Origin: Adineta steineri
Lineage: Eukaryota > Rotifera > Eurotatoria > Adinetida > Adinetidae
Direction of reading: 5' to 3'
DNA: 64,000 bases
Assembly (NCBI GenBank): GCA_905250115.1
Contig: CAJNOI010000052.1
Span: forward strand, 300,610-364,609
Shown piece by piece: positions 48,216 to 63,674 of this stretch (position 1 is the stretch's first letter; the number at the start of each line of letters is the position of its first letter). The notes under the pieces were generated by a model, which saw nothing but the letters and a program-made list of their open reading frames with translations, did no database searches and was not told where the DNA came from. The translations under genes were made by a program, and so were the position numbers.

Positions 48216-49570
48216 ATGATGACAGTAACAGAAAATACCGCTAATACAATGTCTCAAAGTATCGGTAAGTTAAAAATAAAAATACAATGAAATTCTATTG
48301 TTTTTTTTTATTATTATAATAGATCATAACAACTATGCAATCAATCGTTCATATTCAACCATATATGATTATCGTCATCATAATCCTTGGGAAAAACCAA
48401 CCTATCCAACATTTCATCATCATCATCAATCTCCACTATATTCAACCGGTAATATTTCATCAATAAATAAATCTTATCAATCACCGTCTTTTGATACCAT
48501 TCCGAATCTCAATAATACAAATCCAAATTTTTATCGACGTCATAGTATGTATTCTTTTAAAAAAAAGTACATATATTTCCTTATTTTATATCTTATTTTT
48601 TAGCTGAATCAACTTTACCAACATCAAGTTCAATTTATTCATCGACACCTAATCAACCATCAACTATACCATTTAATTATTCACAACCTTCACCAGAATT
48701 ATTTTTTGGATGGAATAATGGATCATCATTAATGCGTACACACAGTGCTATTTCATATCCCGATTATCCTGGATCAAGTATGTAAATTATATAATGATCG
48801 TTTGAATTGTATCATTTGTATTATATTTTTAGCTTCATATCCATCATATAATCCAATATCAACATCCAATGATAAATCTCGAGTACCTCAAATGGCTTCA
48901 AATAATCTTTATCCGCCGTTTTTTAATCTATTACCGCCAATGAATTTTTCCTTACTACCATCATCGTCGTCATCATCATCATCATCGTCATCTATTCCGA
49001 ATCATACAATGTCGAAACGTTCGATTCCGTCCAAAATAAATAAACGTCCACGTTTAACTGCTCACATTCGTAGTGAAATTCTTAAACTTAAATCTAATAA
49101 ACCGACAATATTTGTTTGGGAAATTCAACAGAATTTATTACAAAATGGTATTTGTACTGCCCAAACATTACCAAATGTAAGTTTAATCATATTTAAATTC
49201 AATTGAGAATTTATTATTTAATTAGGCATCAACTATTCAACGTGTTCTTAATGAATCGTCAAAACCCAGTTTAACTATTAAAGAAGAACCAAAATTAAAT
49301 GTTAATTTACAAACAATATTTAATACTTCATCACCAGTAACAATATGTTTATCACCATCACGTTCACCAACATTATCCGATGGTGAATCTGTTTCTGAAT
49401 GTTCTATTTGTCTTGAATCATATCGTAGTGGTCAAGAAGTTAGTATATTGGCTTGTTCACATGAATATCATTCATCATGTATTGGTGAATGGATGTTAAA
49501 AAATCGTTCATGTCCAATGTGTCGAAAAGATATTCATAATCAACCACAATTTGTTACACTTTTAATTTGA
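48216..49570 (+). CDS. chimeric Pax RED (half paired domain) - RING-H2 protein
   Basis: Exons 48216-48264, 48323-48544, 48604-48777, 48833-49176 and 49226-49570 (1134 nt, 377 aa). The first 205 residues are Ser/Pro/Tyr/His-rich with an 11-Ser run (192-202). Residues about 218-272 are the C-terminal (RED) helix-turn-helix half of a Pax paired domain: KRPRLTAHIRSEILKL, then PTIFVWEIQQNLLQNGIC and ASTIQRVL. In Pax6 the same positions read [18 protein letters not shown] and VSSINRVL; by eye 18 of the last 37 residues are identical. The N-terminal PAI half and a homeodomain are absent. The RING-H2 follows, with ligands C322, C325, C340, H342, H345, C348, C359 and C362. The RED intron sits at the same place and phase as in Pax6. 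Predicted: a nuclear, DNA-contacting E3 ligase; function untested. Confidence 0.85.
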
Positions 49571-49805
49571 ATTGTTATTTTTGTTTTTCTTTTTGGTTTG
49601 TGTTTATTGTAAATACGGAAAAAATGAAAAAATCTAAAATAAGATTCTCTTGAGCCACAACAATGATGTGATTGAAATAGAAAGAAAAAATGAATATTGT
49701 TTGTTGCTTTTGTTTTCTTTTTCTATAGAAAAATCATTATATATTAATAAATGGAATGAAATTTTTTCATATTTGTTTTTTGTGTAATTCAGATAAAGAA
49801 AAATC

Positions 49806-54009
<4,204 letters not shown>

Positions 54010-54115
54010 TGCATTATATTGTTTTTTTTCTGTATTAAATAAAAACTATCGTATATACATATATATATATTCATGAAGAAATATATATTTATAAATTAAA
54101 ATAATTATTCTAGAT

Positions 54116-54394
54116 ATGTCAAAAGAATCTATTCCACAACATAATGCACATGTTCTTGAAGAAGAACGAAAAGGTATTGCCGATAGTCTTGCTGAACAAG
54201 ATACAATTCGTCGTTGTGATGCTGAATCATCAGCAGCTGAACTTAAACATGAAGAAGAAGTTCAAGCAAAACGACTTGAATATTTACATGAACAAGGCAA
54301 ACATGATGCAAAAGATTTAAAACATGATGCTGAACACAATGCAAAAAATCTTAAAGATGCAGCAAAAGCTAATGCAGAAAGATTAAAATTATAA
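54116..54394 (+). CDS. small LEA-like amphipathic helical protein
   Basis: A single-exon gene of 92 aa, 106 nt after the DDX41 stop, with an acceptor (ATTATTCTAG) ending two bases before the ATG. The protein is very hydrophilic, has no Trp and one Cys, and consists of near-repeats: ELKHEEEVQAKRLEYLHEQG, then KHDAKDLKHDAEHNAKN and LKDAAKANAERLK. Ala, Lys, Asp and Glu recur in an 11-residue-like periodicity typical of group 3 LEA proteins, which stay disordered in water and form amphipathic helices on drying. Bdelloid rotifers are known to use LEA proteins in desiccation tolerance. Alternatively it is a generic apolipoprotein-like helix. DDX41 has its own AATAAA (about 54036-54042), so operon membership is uncertain. 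Confidence 0.6.
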   Translation: MSKESIPQHNAHVLEEERKGIADSLAEQDTIRRCDAESSAAELKHEEEVQAKRLEYLHEQGKHDAKDLKHDAEHNAKNLKDAAKANAERLKL

Positions 54395-57300
54395 AAATAA
54401 TTCAGATATTGTAATTCTTCTTTTCATTCTTCTTTTTTTATAAATATTCCAGCTCAATTATTCTATTGTAATTTGGTGTATGGTCTCGTTTAAATAAATG
54501 GTTAGTTTGCATTTCCTTATGAAATGTTTAGAATAATTCAATGATGTTAATCATGTGAAGAAAAAGGTATTTTTATACGGAAAGACTAATGGAAACGCAT
54601 TGTTAGAAAAGACAGAAATATCTCACTTAGCATTTTGTTAATTGTCAATGAAAAGATTCATCTAAGATGTCTTTGCGTGATGTAATGCACAAATAATTAA
54701 TAGAAATTCAACGATAACTTAAAATTCGTTCAAACCGAAGCCCACGTAACACTATTTAGCATATAAATGAAGTTCTTATATTGTTAATACATATTTCATC
54801 AAAGAATGTTTCTCTACTAGTTCATGTTTATCTAAAGTTGTTTTTATTGCTAGCTATGATAATTTATCGAATTAATTATGGTAAGAATGATTCGTACATT
54901 TGATGTATTCAAAATTAAAAGTAGTTTTATGTCGTAGATAAACGATTGTGTTCTATTCAATGATACATTTTATTTATTTAATAGAACAAAAATAAAACGA
55001 AAAATCATGTTAAGAGAGTGTACGTCTAAACATTTTTCTTTTGGCAATTTCGTATAAAGTTATGCCTCGTTATCGTGTCTTACTTAGAATCAACATTAAA
55101 TCTAAATATATGTCCAACTACTTTAAACTTGTTCCTTTTCAATTTTAATCTGACGAATGATAAAAATCAAAATTCTAACATATAAAATTAGAAGCGGTAT
55201 GATTCTTTCATATTTCTCTTCAATAACAACAACTGCATATATAAATTTTCTTCTTATTAATTTCCAATAAAAAATAAATTACAAATCTATTCGAGACATT
55301 TGCAATACATGATATATGCGTTAGGTCGAATTCATTTTATTTTATTAACTATTATGTCATACAAAATAGAATATCGGAATTATAAGTATAAAAGATTTTA
55401 ATTAGAATTTGACACTGAAAAAAGTCATTTCGTAAGTTTCAAGTTAAGATGAATGCTATAATATTTGAATTTGAAGCAGATACAACCGTAGTCAAATGAT
55501 TTGTGACTTTATGTCTTCGAGATTATTTTTATTATAACGATCTTACCGATGTAATAGAATTTGTTGTTTCTAATTATTTGATAAATACAATTGACATTTT
55601 ACAAGATTCTTACCAGCAATTATTAATTCTATGTGGTACTATCTAACATGAATATGTTCACTAAAGGACGCTCTTTTTGAATAATTCCATTTTACTGGTA
55701 ACCAAATTTAAAATTTTCTATATGATCAATAATATAGGTAAGTCGAGTGTAATAGCCTAGAGTCAAGAGAATAAAAAAAAAGAAATAGAGATGACGATGA
55801 TTGTCTTTTTCCGCTCTTCTTGTTCATTGCCTATACGAATTATACTCAATTCAATTTTTTTTCCACAAGTCTTATTTTCTCTTTCTTTTTTTTTTTTGAT
55901 TGTGCGACCAATTGTATTGTCATCAATCGGATCAGATCATATACGTTTCAATGAACACACTATGACGAGAAAATGAATGACATTTTCAATACTTTATTAA
56001 CGAGAATATTTCATTAGAAATCAATCAGATCTAAAAATCTATATATATATAGCAATCGTTAATGTTTTATCTTTTTTTTCTGTCGCTTAATAATGATAAG
56101 TTCTTTGTAATTAGTCACTTCTTTCCTATTGATGGGCATAACGCTTACATGTGGAGACCCTGAAGGAATGCTATGCTAATTTTACTTTGATCATTTCAGC
56201 GGAATAACTGACGGTGACAGCGACAAGTAAGAGTAAAGCAAATTACATTGTATTAACATCGCGTTTTGTATTTTTCTCTCATTGAATAATTGAGATTTTT
56301 CTTTCTTTCTTTCTTTCTTTCTAACATAAGGAAATTGTTTCGCAAGCGGATATCATCATGCTAGACTGATCATCGATATACAAGCACGAAACTCGTCTGT
56401 CGGTATTTGTGAACAAATAACATACAGTCCAATATACATATATGCATATATGTGTATATATGTAAAAAGCGTTAATCAAATGGAAATGAGGCTAATTATT
56501 ATCTTTAGACCAAGTGGAAATAACAAATCCAACCTGCTGTGATTGATCAATGATATAAAAAAATATATGTGTATACTTTCATATTTCTGATCATCAAAAT
56601 AAACTTGTTTATGGCGTCAAATGTTCTAGGGAAATGTACTATCTATTTCACCTGTTGATTATAATGATAATTTGTTTGAAAAAAAAGCAACAAATCTGTT
56701 TTATAATAATAGATAATTACAATTCGAAATATTCTTTTTCATACGCTTGCAAAATGAGACGTATGATTTTTTTGACTATGATGAAATGAATTTTCTAAAG
56801 GGATTTTCTAAAAGAATAACAAACGGATTTTCTTTTTTTTAATTAAAATTTTAGGCGTCTTATGTTATATTTTCTTGTCCGAGAATAGCAAGCAAAATAT
56901 ACATCAATAATTTTATTCTAACTTGCGAATGTTGAAAGATTTTTTCAAGCAGAAATTATGAGATGATAATGATTGTCCTTGTTTCTATGAGAATTGTCAC
57001 TGCTGACCCCCGATGTCCATTTTTCTTGTTATGTGTGTAATCAGGCATGATTTCCTCTTGGTAGTCAATAATAAGTCTCGATTTTGATTTGAATCATCAA
57101 GATACACGGAAAAATAGAAAGCAAAAATTCAGGTAGAAAAAGAACAAGAACAAGAACACGAAGAAGAAGGAGAAGAAGAAATATAATGAACTAAAAATAA
57201 CTAACCAATCGCGAAACGACCCGAGAGGAAAAAGGAATCAGTCAACCAATAGTTAATTTGTTCTCTTCTTTCTTCATCTACTTGATTGCAACAAAGTGCC

Positions 57301-57944
57301 TGAATGTCGTCTATATGAAGAAGAGGATAAAAGGTAGCCAGTCAAAAACGAGAACAAATTTATTCATTCGTGCAGAAAAATAGAGACAGAGAGAGAAAAA
57401 GACCGACAAACAATCGGATTTGCTGCCGGTCGACTCCCTTATGCCATTTTTCTTTCGCTCTCTTCTTCTGTCTCCCTCTCTCTCTCTCTATTTCTTATCC
57501 TTTCCCCGATCTATTTCTTTTTTTCTTGTCGTTATACGCTTGCCCGATTTTTCTCTAGTTTATGTGTTTTGTCTCGATGCTTTCAGTTGTAAGCGCATAA
57601 ATCGAGCGTTCACACGAGGCTAACTAACCGAATCCGTGCGAGCGCTGTCCGCCCGCCCGCCCGCTCGTGTGTGATCCGAAACAAGTTCCAACTCACTGAA
57701 CTGTAAGTTGTTACTAATATTCTCAATCAAAAAAAAGAAGAAGACGGGAAAGAAGAAGGAAGAGAAGAACAGAATGCCTTTCTTTTTTTATTTTCAAAAA
57801 AAAAATCAGATCTAATCCTTTTTTGAAAAAATCACATACTCCTAAAAAAAGATCTAGAATCATGTTGAGGTATATTTCTTTCTTGCTTGAAGAATATTTC
57901 ATATGTATTTTATTCAAATTTTTTCATTCTAGCTCGTTTAATCA
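54395..57944. other. 3.5-kb intergenic region upstream of Pax6
   Basis: No gene seen. A (TTTC)n tract lies at about 56301-56321. Purine-rich GAAGAAGGAGAAGAAG lies near 57160-57180 and a pyrimidine tract (CTCTCTCTCTCT) near 57474-57490. From about 57590 the composition rises sharply to a short GC-rich block (GCCCGCCCGCCCGC, about 57650-57663), the most GC-rich spot in the window, probably the Pax6 core promoter or 5'UTR. The frames at 55791-55976, 57370-57623 and 57823-58062 are low-complexity by-products or intron read-through. Confidence 0.45.
57590..57680 (+). promoter_or_regulatory. GC-rich putative Pax6 promoter/5'UTR block
   Basis: An abrupt GC-rich island (GTGCGAGCGCTGTCCGCCCG and three GCCC units) about 280 nt before the Pax6 start codon, in otherwise AT-rich DNA. 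CpG dinucleotides are concentrated here. A TATA-like GGATAAAAGG lies about 280 nt further upstream (57324-57333). Position and composition suggest a core promoter; no direct evidence. Confidence 0.4.
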
Positions 57945-60331
57945 ATGGATATTCATAACGATCTCTCAATGTCGCATAAAGGTAATATATTATTTTTGTA
58001 AGAAATTAAACGGTGATCGATCACCGGAGGTTGTTACTTTTTCTTTTCAAATTCAATTATAAATATACGTATGTAAATTAGACGATTTTCATTTAGGACA
58101 TTCAGGAGTTAATCAACTTGGTGGTTTATTTGTTAATGGTCGACCATTACCTGATAGTACACGAACACGTATTGTTGAACTCGCCCACAATGGCATGCGT
58201 CCATGTGATATAAGTCGTTGTTTACAAGTATCAAATGGTTGTGTTTCAAAAATCTTAGCACGTTATTATGAGACTGGTTCAATTAAACCACGTGCAATTG
58301 GAGGTTCAAAACCACGTGTAGCTACATCTGATGTTGTAACAAGAATTGCTCAATATAAACGTGAAACACCATCAATATTTGCATGGGAAATTCGTGATCG
58401 TCTTCTTGCCGATAATATTTGTAATGCTGAAAATATTCCAAGTGTATGTTTATAAATTTCATTCAAACATTGAACAAAAGCAAAAACAAATTGTTTTTTT
58501 TTCTAATTTTAGGTATCATCAATTAATCGAGTACTTCGTAGTCTCGGTTCAAAATCTTTAGATTCAATGTCAAATCATGAAACATATTATTCAGTTGATA
58601 ACAAATTACGTGTTCTACATAGTCAACCATGGCCATCATCATCGTCATCATCATTCTATGTTCATCAACCATCATCAAGTGTTTATTCAAATAGTGGTGA
58701 TTCAAATTCTGAATATAAACATCAAACAACGGATGTTAATCACGGTCCACATCAAGACTTAGGAGGTATAGAATTTAACTTTGATTTAAACACGGTCAAG
58801 TCACAGATGTATTGAGTAGTAGTAGTAGAATGACCACCTGTTGATATTGATCAGTCAGTTCAAATACAATTAGAAAATTAACTGCTGATGCCCTTAAGTT
58901 ATATATAGGAAAAAAAGAATCATTAGAAAACATAAATATATTTTCTTCTTCTTCTTTTGTTTCTTTTCTTAATGATTGATAAATAAAATAAATGATCAGA
59001 CGGCCATCAAGGCGGAGTTGATCTTTTTCTGATCGACAACAAAAATAACAACAATAACAGCATGTACTTCTTATTCTTGCTGATGATTTGACATCAATGT
59101 TTTTTATCTATAGACTAATTAAGAAACATACACACATAGAAATCATGTTTTTATTTAATTAGATGTTTCGCTTATCTTTTTTCTTTGTTATTCAAACAAT
59201 TTAGTTATTTTAATGTAGAAGAAGAGAAAAAGAAAATCATTTATACATATCATCATTTCGGCATCTTATTGAATATACGTCTTTTTACGTCTTCATAATG
59301 ATAAGGAGATGTTCGATCATAGCCATAAGCTTCGTCATCATCATCATCACACCTTTTCTTCTTCTTTTTTATGATCAAAGAATTACTTCTTTCTTTTTGT
59401 TTAGATTTATCTGATGAAAGTGATGATAGCAAAATAGGTACAAGAGATGGATTAAATGAAAATGATGAAGCTGTACAGGAACGTTTAAAATTAAAAAGAA
59501 AATTACAACGTAATAGAACATCATTTACACAAGAACAAATTGATGCTTTAGAACAAGGTATTTTTCTAATTTTTATTAAATAATAAAATAATATTCATTT
59601 TTTTTCTTAGCTTTTAATGGTACACATTATCCAGATGTATATGCACGTGAAAAACTTGCAAATAAAATAAGTTTACCTGAAGCTCGAATACAAGTAAAAG
59701 ATTTTGTTTTATTATTAGTAGTATTGCAAAATTATTTTATTTTATTTAGGTATGGTTTTCTAATCGTCGAGCAAAATATCGTCGTGAAGATAAAGTTAAA
59801 GGTCGACGACAACATCAACAATTAATTAATGATATGGGTGAAAATATGCGACCATTAGGTACAACACCACCACCACCACCTCCATCATCATCGTCATCAC
59901 TTTATCCTCAAGTATTTCCATCAAATAATGGATCATTAACAAATGATCCACATCATCATCATCATCATCAATATGGAGCATTTAGTTCTGGTTTTACTGC
60001 TGTTGCATGTAGTTCAAGTGGTTATCCGACATTTTTCCCCAGTAATTATGGTTTGACTTTTATTTATTTGAAAAAAACAAATTTTATTCTAATTTTATTT
60101 TAGCTTCAACACGTGGTTATGATGGACTTAGTCCATTTAGCACACCATATAATCGTTCTTGTCCAACTTACCCACCAGGTATTCAATCAAATCTATCTCC
60201 AGGTTAGTGAACCAAAAATGAATTATATAATCGAATTGTTTGTTTTATTTTATTTGTTTACAGATCATATGAAAAATATGTCAGCATATGGTGGTGCTTC
60301 GCATCTTTGGTATTCACCGATATTACCGTAA
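57945..60331 (+). CDS. PAX6: Pax6 (paired domain + homeodomain transcription factor)
   Basis: Eight exons: 57945-57981, 58097-58443, 58513-58765, 59405-59557, 59611-59693, 59750-60050, 60104-60202 and 60264-60331 (1341 nt, 446 aa; human PAX6 is 422). The paired domain spans about residues 13-138: [37 protein letters not shown], and the RED half from Lys84 ([13 protein letters not shown]...[11 protein letters not shown]). The homeodomain spans 245-304 ([20 protein letters not shown] ... [11 protein letters not shown]) with Ser at position 50 (residue 294), the Pax-type residue. There is no octapeptide, as expected for Pax4/6. The C-terminus is Pro/Ser/His-rich with a (His)6 run and would be the activation domain. 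Reading through the exon 3 donor GTATAG gives a stop at 58813-58815, i.e. a homeodomain-less isoform. An acceptor ends 12 nt before the ATG. Confidence 0.97.
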
Positions 60332-61443
60332 AGAAAAAAGGTATGTTTTGTCTCAAGAGAGATATGTTTTGATTGAGAAGGTGGTGATTTGTTAGATAAA
60401 TAGAGGAATGAAAAGTGTGAAAAATGGAATAATAATTCTTTTTCTTCTTGTTTTTAGATTCAAATCGACACGTCTCAACTATCGTGAATATCGATTTATG
60501 TATTATATTAATTAATTGTTTGTTTTTTTTTTGTTTTTCTGTATTGTCGTCTATTCTTCTTCTCCTTAATTTTTTTTATATTTTGAATGAAATAGGTCTC
60601 TGAGCTTCGCCTTGAATAAATATATATTTGAAATAAGAAAGTATCTTTTCTTCTTTCTAATTGAAAAAAATACAAAAGATATTTTTACGATAATTGTCTA
60701 ATAGATATAACCTATCAAGATTTGTATCATGCAGAGAATCTCAAGTATGAATTTATACTTGAAAATATTCTCTTGCGAAATTTTAATATAAAACTTCAGT
60801 TTATCATAAAATAAAGAATTCTATGTCTTTTATTCGAACTTCTGTGAATCAAATATAATCGATATAATTCAGTAGTAGAATATTCTTCTTCTGTGTTTAG
60901 TTATAAGTTTAATTAACTGAAAATAAAATACTGATATTATGTTCATTTCACTATTCATTTATTATGTATACCAATGAATGTGTAAGAGACACTTCTTCAT
61001 GGTTTATACCTTCGAAACTCGTTATAAGTTAAATTAATGACATTAGTTAATCATTTTAGTATTCGGAGTACATGAATCGAAAAATTTTCCAATGAATATC
61101 GAAGGTAAAAGGTACAAGGATCGATTATTCAGTATACAATAATCTTTCAACCGGAATAATCATCTATGATTCATATAGTCACATATATATCTCGTGCACT
61201 AGTATTTCGCGATTGGTGATTAATCACATAGTGACATATCAACTTTTATCCTTTCTTATATGTATGATTATGTCGCTCTTAAGGGCATTAAAACAAATGG
61301 GCATGTTGCCCTTGACCGCATTTCTTCTTTAAATCAAGTTAAAACATCACATCTTTTCATTCCTTTCGCCTATTAATCGAAACAAAAAGAAAAATTTCTA
61401 GGTTATCGTGTTTATTTACTCTTTGCACTAGTATACAAACAAG
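60332..61443. other. intergenic region / Pax6 3'UTR
   Basis: The GTATGT at about 60341 and acceptor TTTTTAG at about 60457 suggest a 3'UTR intron after the Pax6 stop. AATAAA (TTGAATAAATAT, near 60614) is a plausible polyadenylation signal. Nothing else recognised up to the TerB-like gene. Confidence 0.45.
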
Positions 61444-62021
61444 ATGAATTGTGATAATTCAGCTCGTGATAAAATTATTACTGATTGGTATTTTCGAGAG
61501 TGGATTGGAGATAATAGTCATTTACCTGAAGCTGAAGATGTTGTGATCTTTATGAAGATTCTCATCGATATCATGGCAACTAATGGAAAACTTAATGAAC
61601 ATGAACGTTATTATATTATTGGTCGTGCTGCTATACTTGGTATGTATATCTATATAATTAATTAAATCTTTATTTTCGATTCATTTTAATAGGAGTACCA
61701 CAAGAGAAATTAGATGAACTTCATACATATCAAGCAGATACGTCTGAAAATAATCCAAATTTTAATTTGCCTCATGTGAAAAAGACTCGAATGGGTTTAA
61801 TTCACAATTTATTTCGTGTATTAAGTATTGATCACAAAATACATCCAAAAGATATCAAAACAATTTATACACTTGGCAAAAAATTAGGTGCTACAGAAGA
61901 ACAAATTCAACAAATTCAAAGTTTATATGAAGATGAAGAAAAATTACGAGAAAAACGAGCATCACTTCTTTTTCCACATGGCTTTAATGATGCTTTAAAA
62001 GAATATCAAAAATTACATTAA
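61444..62021 (+). CDS. TerB/DjlA-N-like small helical protein
   Basis: Two exons, 61444-61639 and 61693-62021 (525 nt, 174 aa). Two tandem helical units share a pattern. Unit 1: VIFMKILIDIMATNGKLNEH followed by ERYYIIGRAAILGVPQEKL. Unit 2: IHNLFRVLSIDHKIHPKDIK followed by YTLGKKLGATEEQIQQIQ. The order hydrophobic helix, D/N-GK/HKI turn, acidic helix, then LG(x)nEQ is that of the tellurite-resistance TerB / DjlA N-terminal domain, common in bacteria and scattered in eukaryotes. There is no signal peptide or membrane helix; it is presumably cytosolic and of unknown role. Bacterial origin is possible, but the gene has an intron and host-like codons. An acceptor (AATTTCTAG) lies 42 nt before the ATG. 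Confidence 0.6.
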
Positions 62022-63674
62022 GAAAAAAGAACAAGTGAACATTATAAAATGAATAAGAACTTTTTCTCATTGAAATAAACATCTATATTGAAGATAGAAA
62101 TCTACTGATATTATTTTTTGTTTATTAACAGAATCAAATGAAATAATAAAAGAAAAAACCATCAACATGTCACATAGTAATCATCATTGTTTTGTGTAAT
62201 TAGTGGTAGTATTCAAACTTAAACAATTTACACTTGAAAAATAATTAAATTTCTTTTTCTGATTTAGTTGAATTATAATACAAAGATGTTTCTAAATCGA
62301 CTTCGTGACTTTGATCTGTTCGATCGAACTGAAAAAAATTCTGTTGAGTATGATATAGAAATTGGATATAAAGGGTGATCCGGAAGTTTTCAAACGAGGG
62401 TGAAAATTTTACGTTTTCTGATGAGAAACTAGAAAAACACTGTTTAACAGCTAAATTTGATATAAATAACAGTAAAATCGTTATTTCTAGGATTTTTTAA
62501 TTAAATATATGAGGTTGGAAAGTGTCTCTTTTTATTATATATATTTTCTTGTACACGTGTTCATGACTTGGATATATAAGGAATAGTATAAGTCTTCTAC
62601 CAATGAATCAACACAGAACATATTGTATGAACCATTAACGGAAGAAAAAAAAGAATTCGTTCATTTGTATTACATTTATTACATTTACAGAAAATTAATC
62701 CATCAGGAGAAACAGCTATATACCTGAAACTTTGTGATTATATAGTAGTAGTAGTTACGATTAGTAATCTTTAAAATTTTCAAGAAGATGCGCTTTTCAT
62801 AAGAGAGAAAACGTAAAATTTTCGCCCTCGTTTCAGAACTTTCGGAACATCCTTTATAGGATTTCAGAAGTGTTTAAGGAACTCGTCAAGGACAATGATT
62901 AATCATATAGTACTTAGTAGAAATTCTATATTCTAATCTAAACTATAGATAAGAATTTAATGATGTCCAAGGTAATGATATACTTTAAGTAGATTTCAAG
63001 TACTATTGTTTGTATTTGTTTTTGAATGTATAACAAAAAATTGCATCAAGTGCAATTCTAATATTAACTTGTTGTTTGTTTATCTGTCCGTTTTCTGATC
63101 TATTATTGGCTTCGGTTTAGAATTCTCGTAGAATAAAACGGTATGAATATGATAAGAAAAGAAAGAAAGAAAGTGTTTTATTATCCTATTTTCATTTGTT
63201 TGTCTCTATTCTCGAACTCATCGCAAGTTGTATTCTTGGAATGATAATCACATGAGAATGAAGAAAGTATTTTTTGCCACTAGTATTAGATTATGTCTAT
63301 TTTTATGTTTACGTATGGCGTAGGGAAGCGAGAAAAAATGAGCTCGCTTTAGAGTACATTTTGCCCCCGCGTCATTTCTGAAGAAATAGTATATACACAC
63401 ACATCACCGCCAAGCGGAGGAGAACCACAAAAATGACATGGATATCAACACTAGTTATCTCATTTTTTTTCTCTATCACTTTCTTTCGTTGTCTATCTTT
63501 ACTCGAGTAATATAGCACCAAAATAGACAATTCCTGCTGACACGGTAGTCGCAATCAAAGAATCATCGAGTAGAAAAAAGAAAAGGAAGATAACATCTCG
63601 TACGATAGTATACTTGTGCATACTATAACAAACAATCATCACTATCATCAGCATATATTGTTTCAAGTCCAATC
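62022..63674. other. intergenic region with one mariner-type MITE
   Basis: Holds the element at 62371-62854; the rest is AT-rich. A more GC-balanced stretch near 63310-63430 (GTAGGGAAGCGAG, GCCCCCGCGTCA, CACCGCCAAGCGGAGG) may be the promoter of the myosin light chain gene. CACCGCCAAGCGG contains a short inverted pair CCGC/GCGG. Confidence 0.45.
62371..62854. mobile_element. 484-bp mariner-like MITE with TA target duplication
   Basis: The left end AAGGGTGATCCGGAAGTTTT (continuing CAAACGAGGGTGAAAATTTTACGTTTTCT) and the inverse right end (AGAAAACGTAAAATTTTCGC, CCTCGTTTCAGAAC, TTTCGGAACATCCTT) form about 49-base imperfect inverted repeats. TA flanks both sides (62369-62370 and 62855-62856). GGGTGNTCCGGAAGTTT is a common terminal pattern of mariner-type elements. 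The interior has no open frame of note, so it depends on a transposase elsewhere. Confidence 0.85.

Noticed and set aside
57370..57623. Leu/Ser/Phe-rich frames upstream of Pax6
   Set aside because: Translation of the CTCTCT/TTTC pyrimidine tract; overlapping frames equally open.
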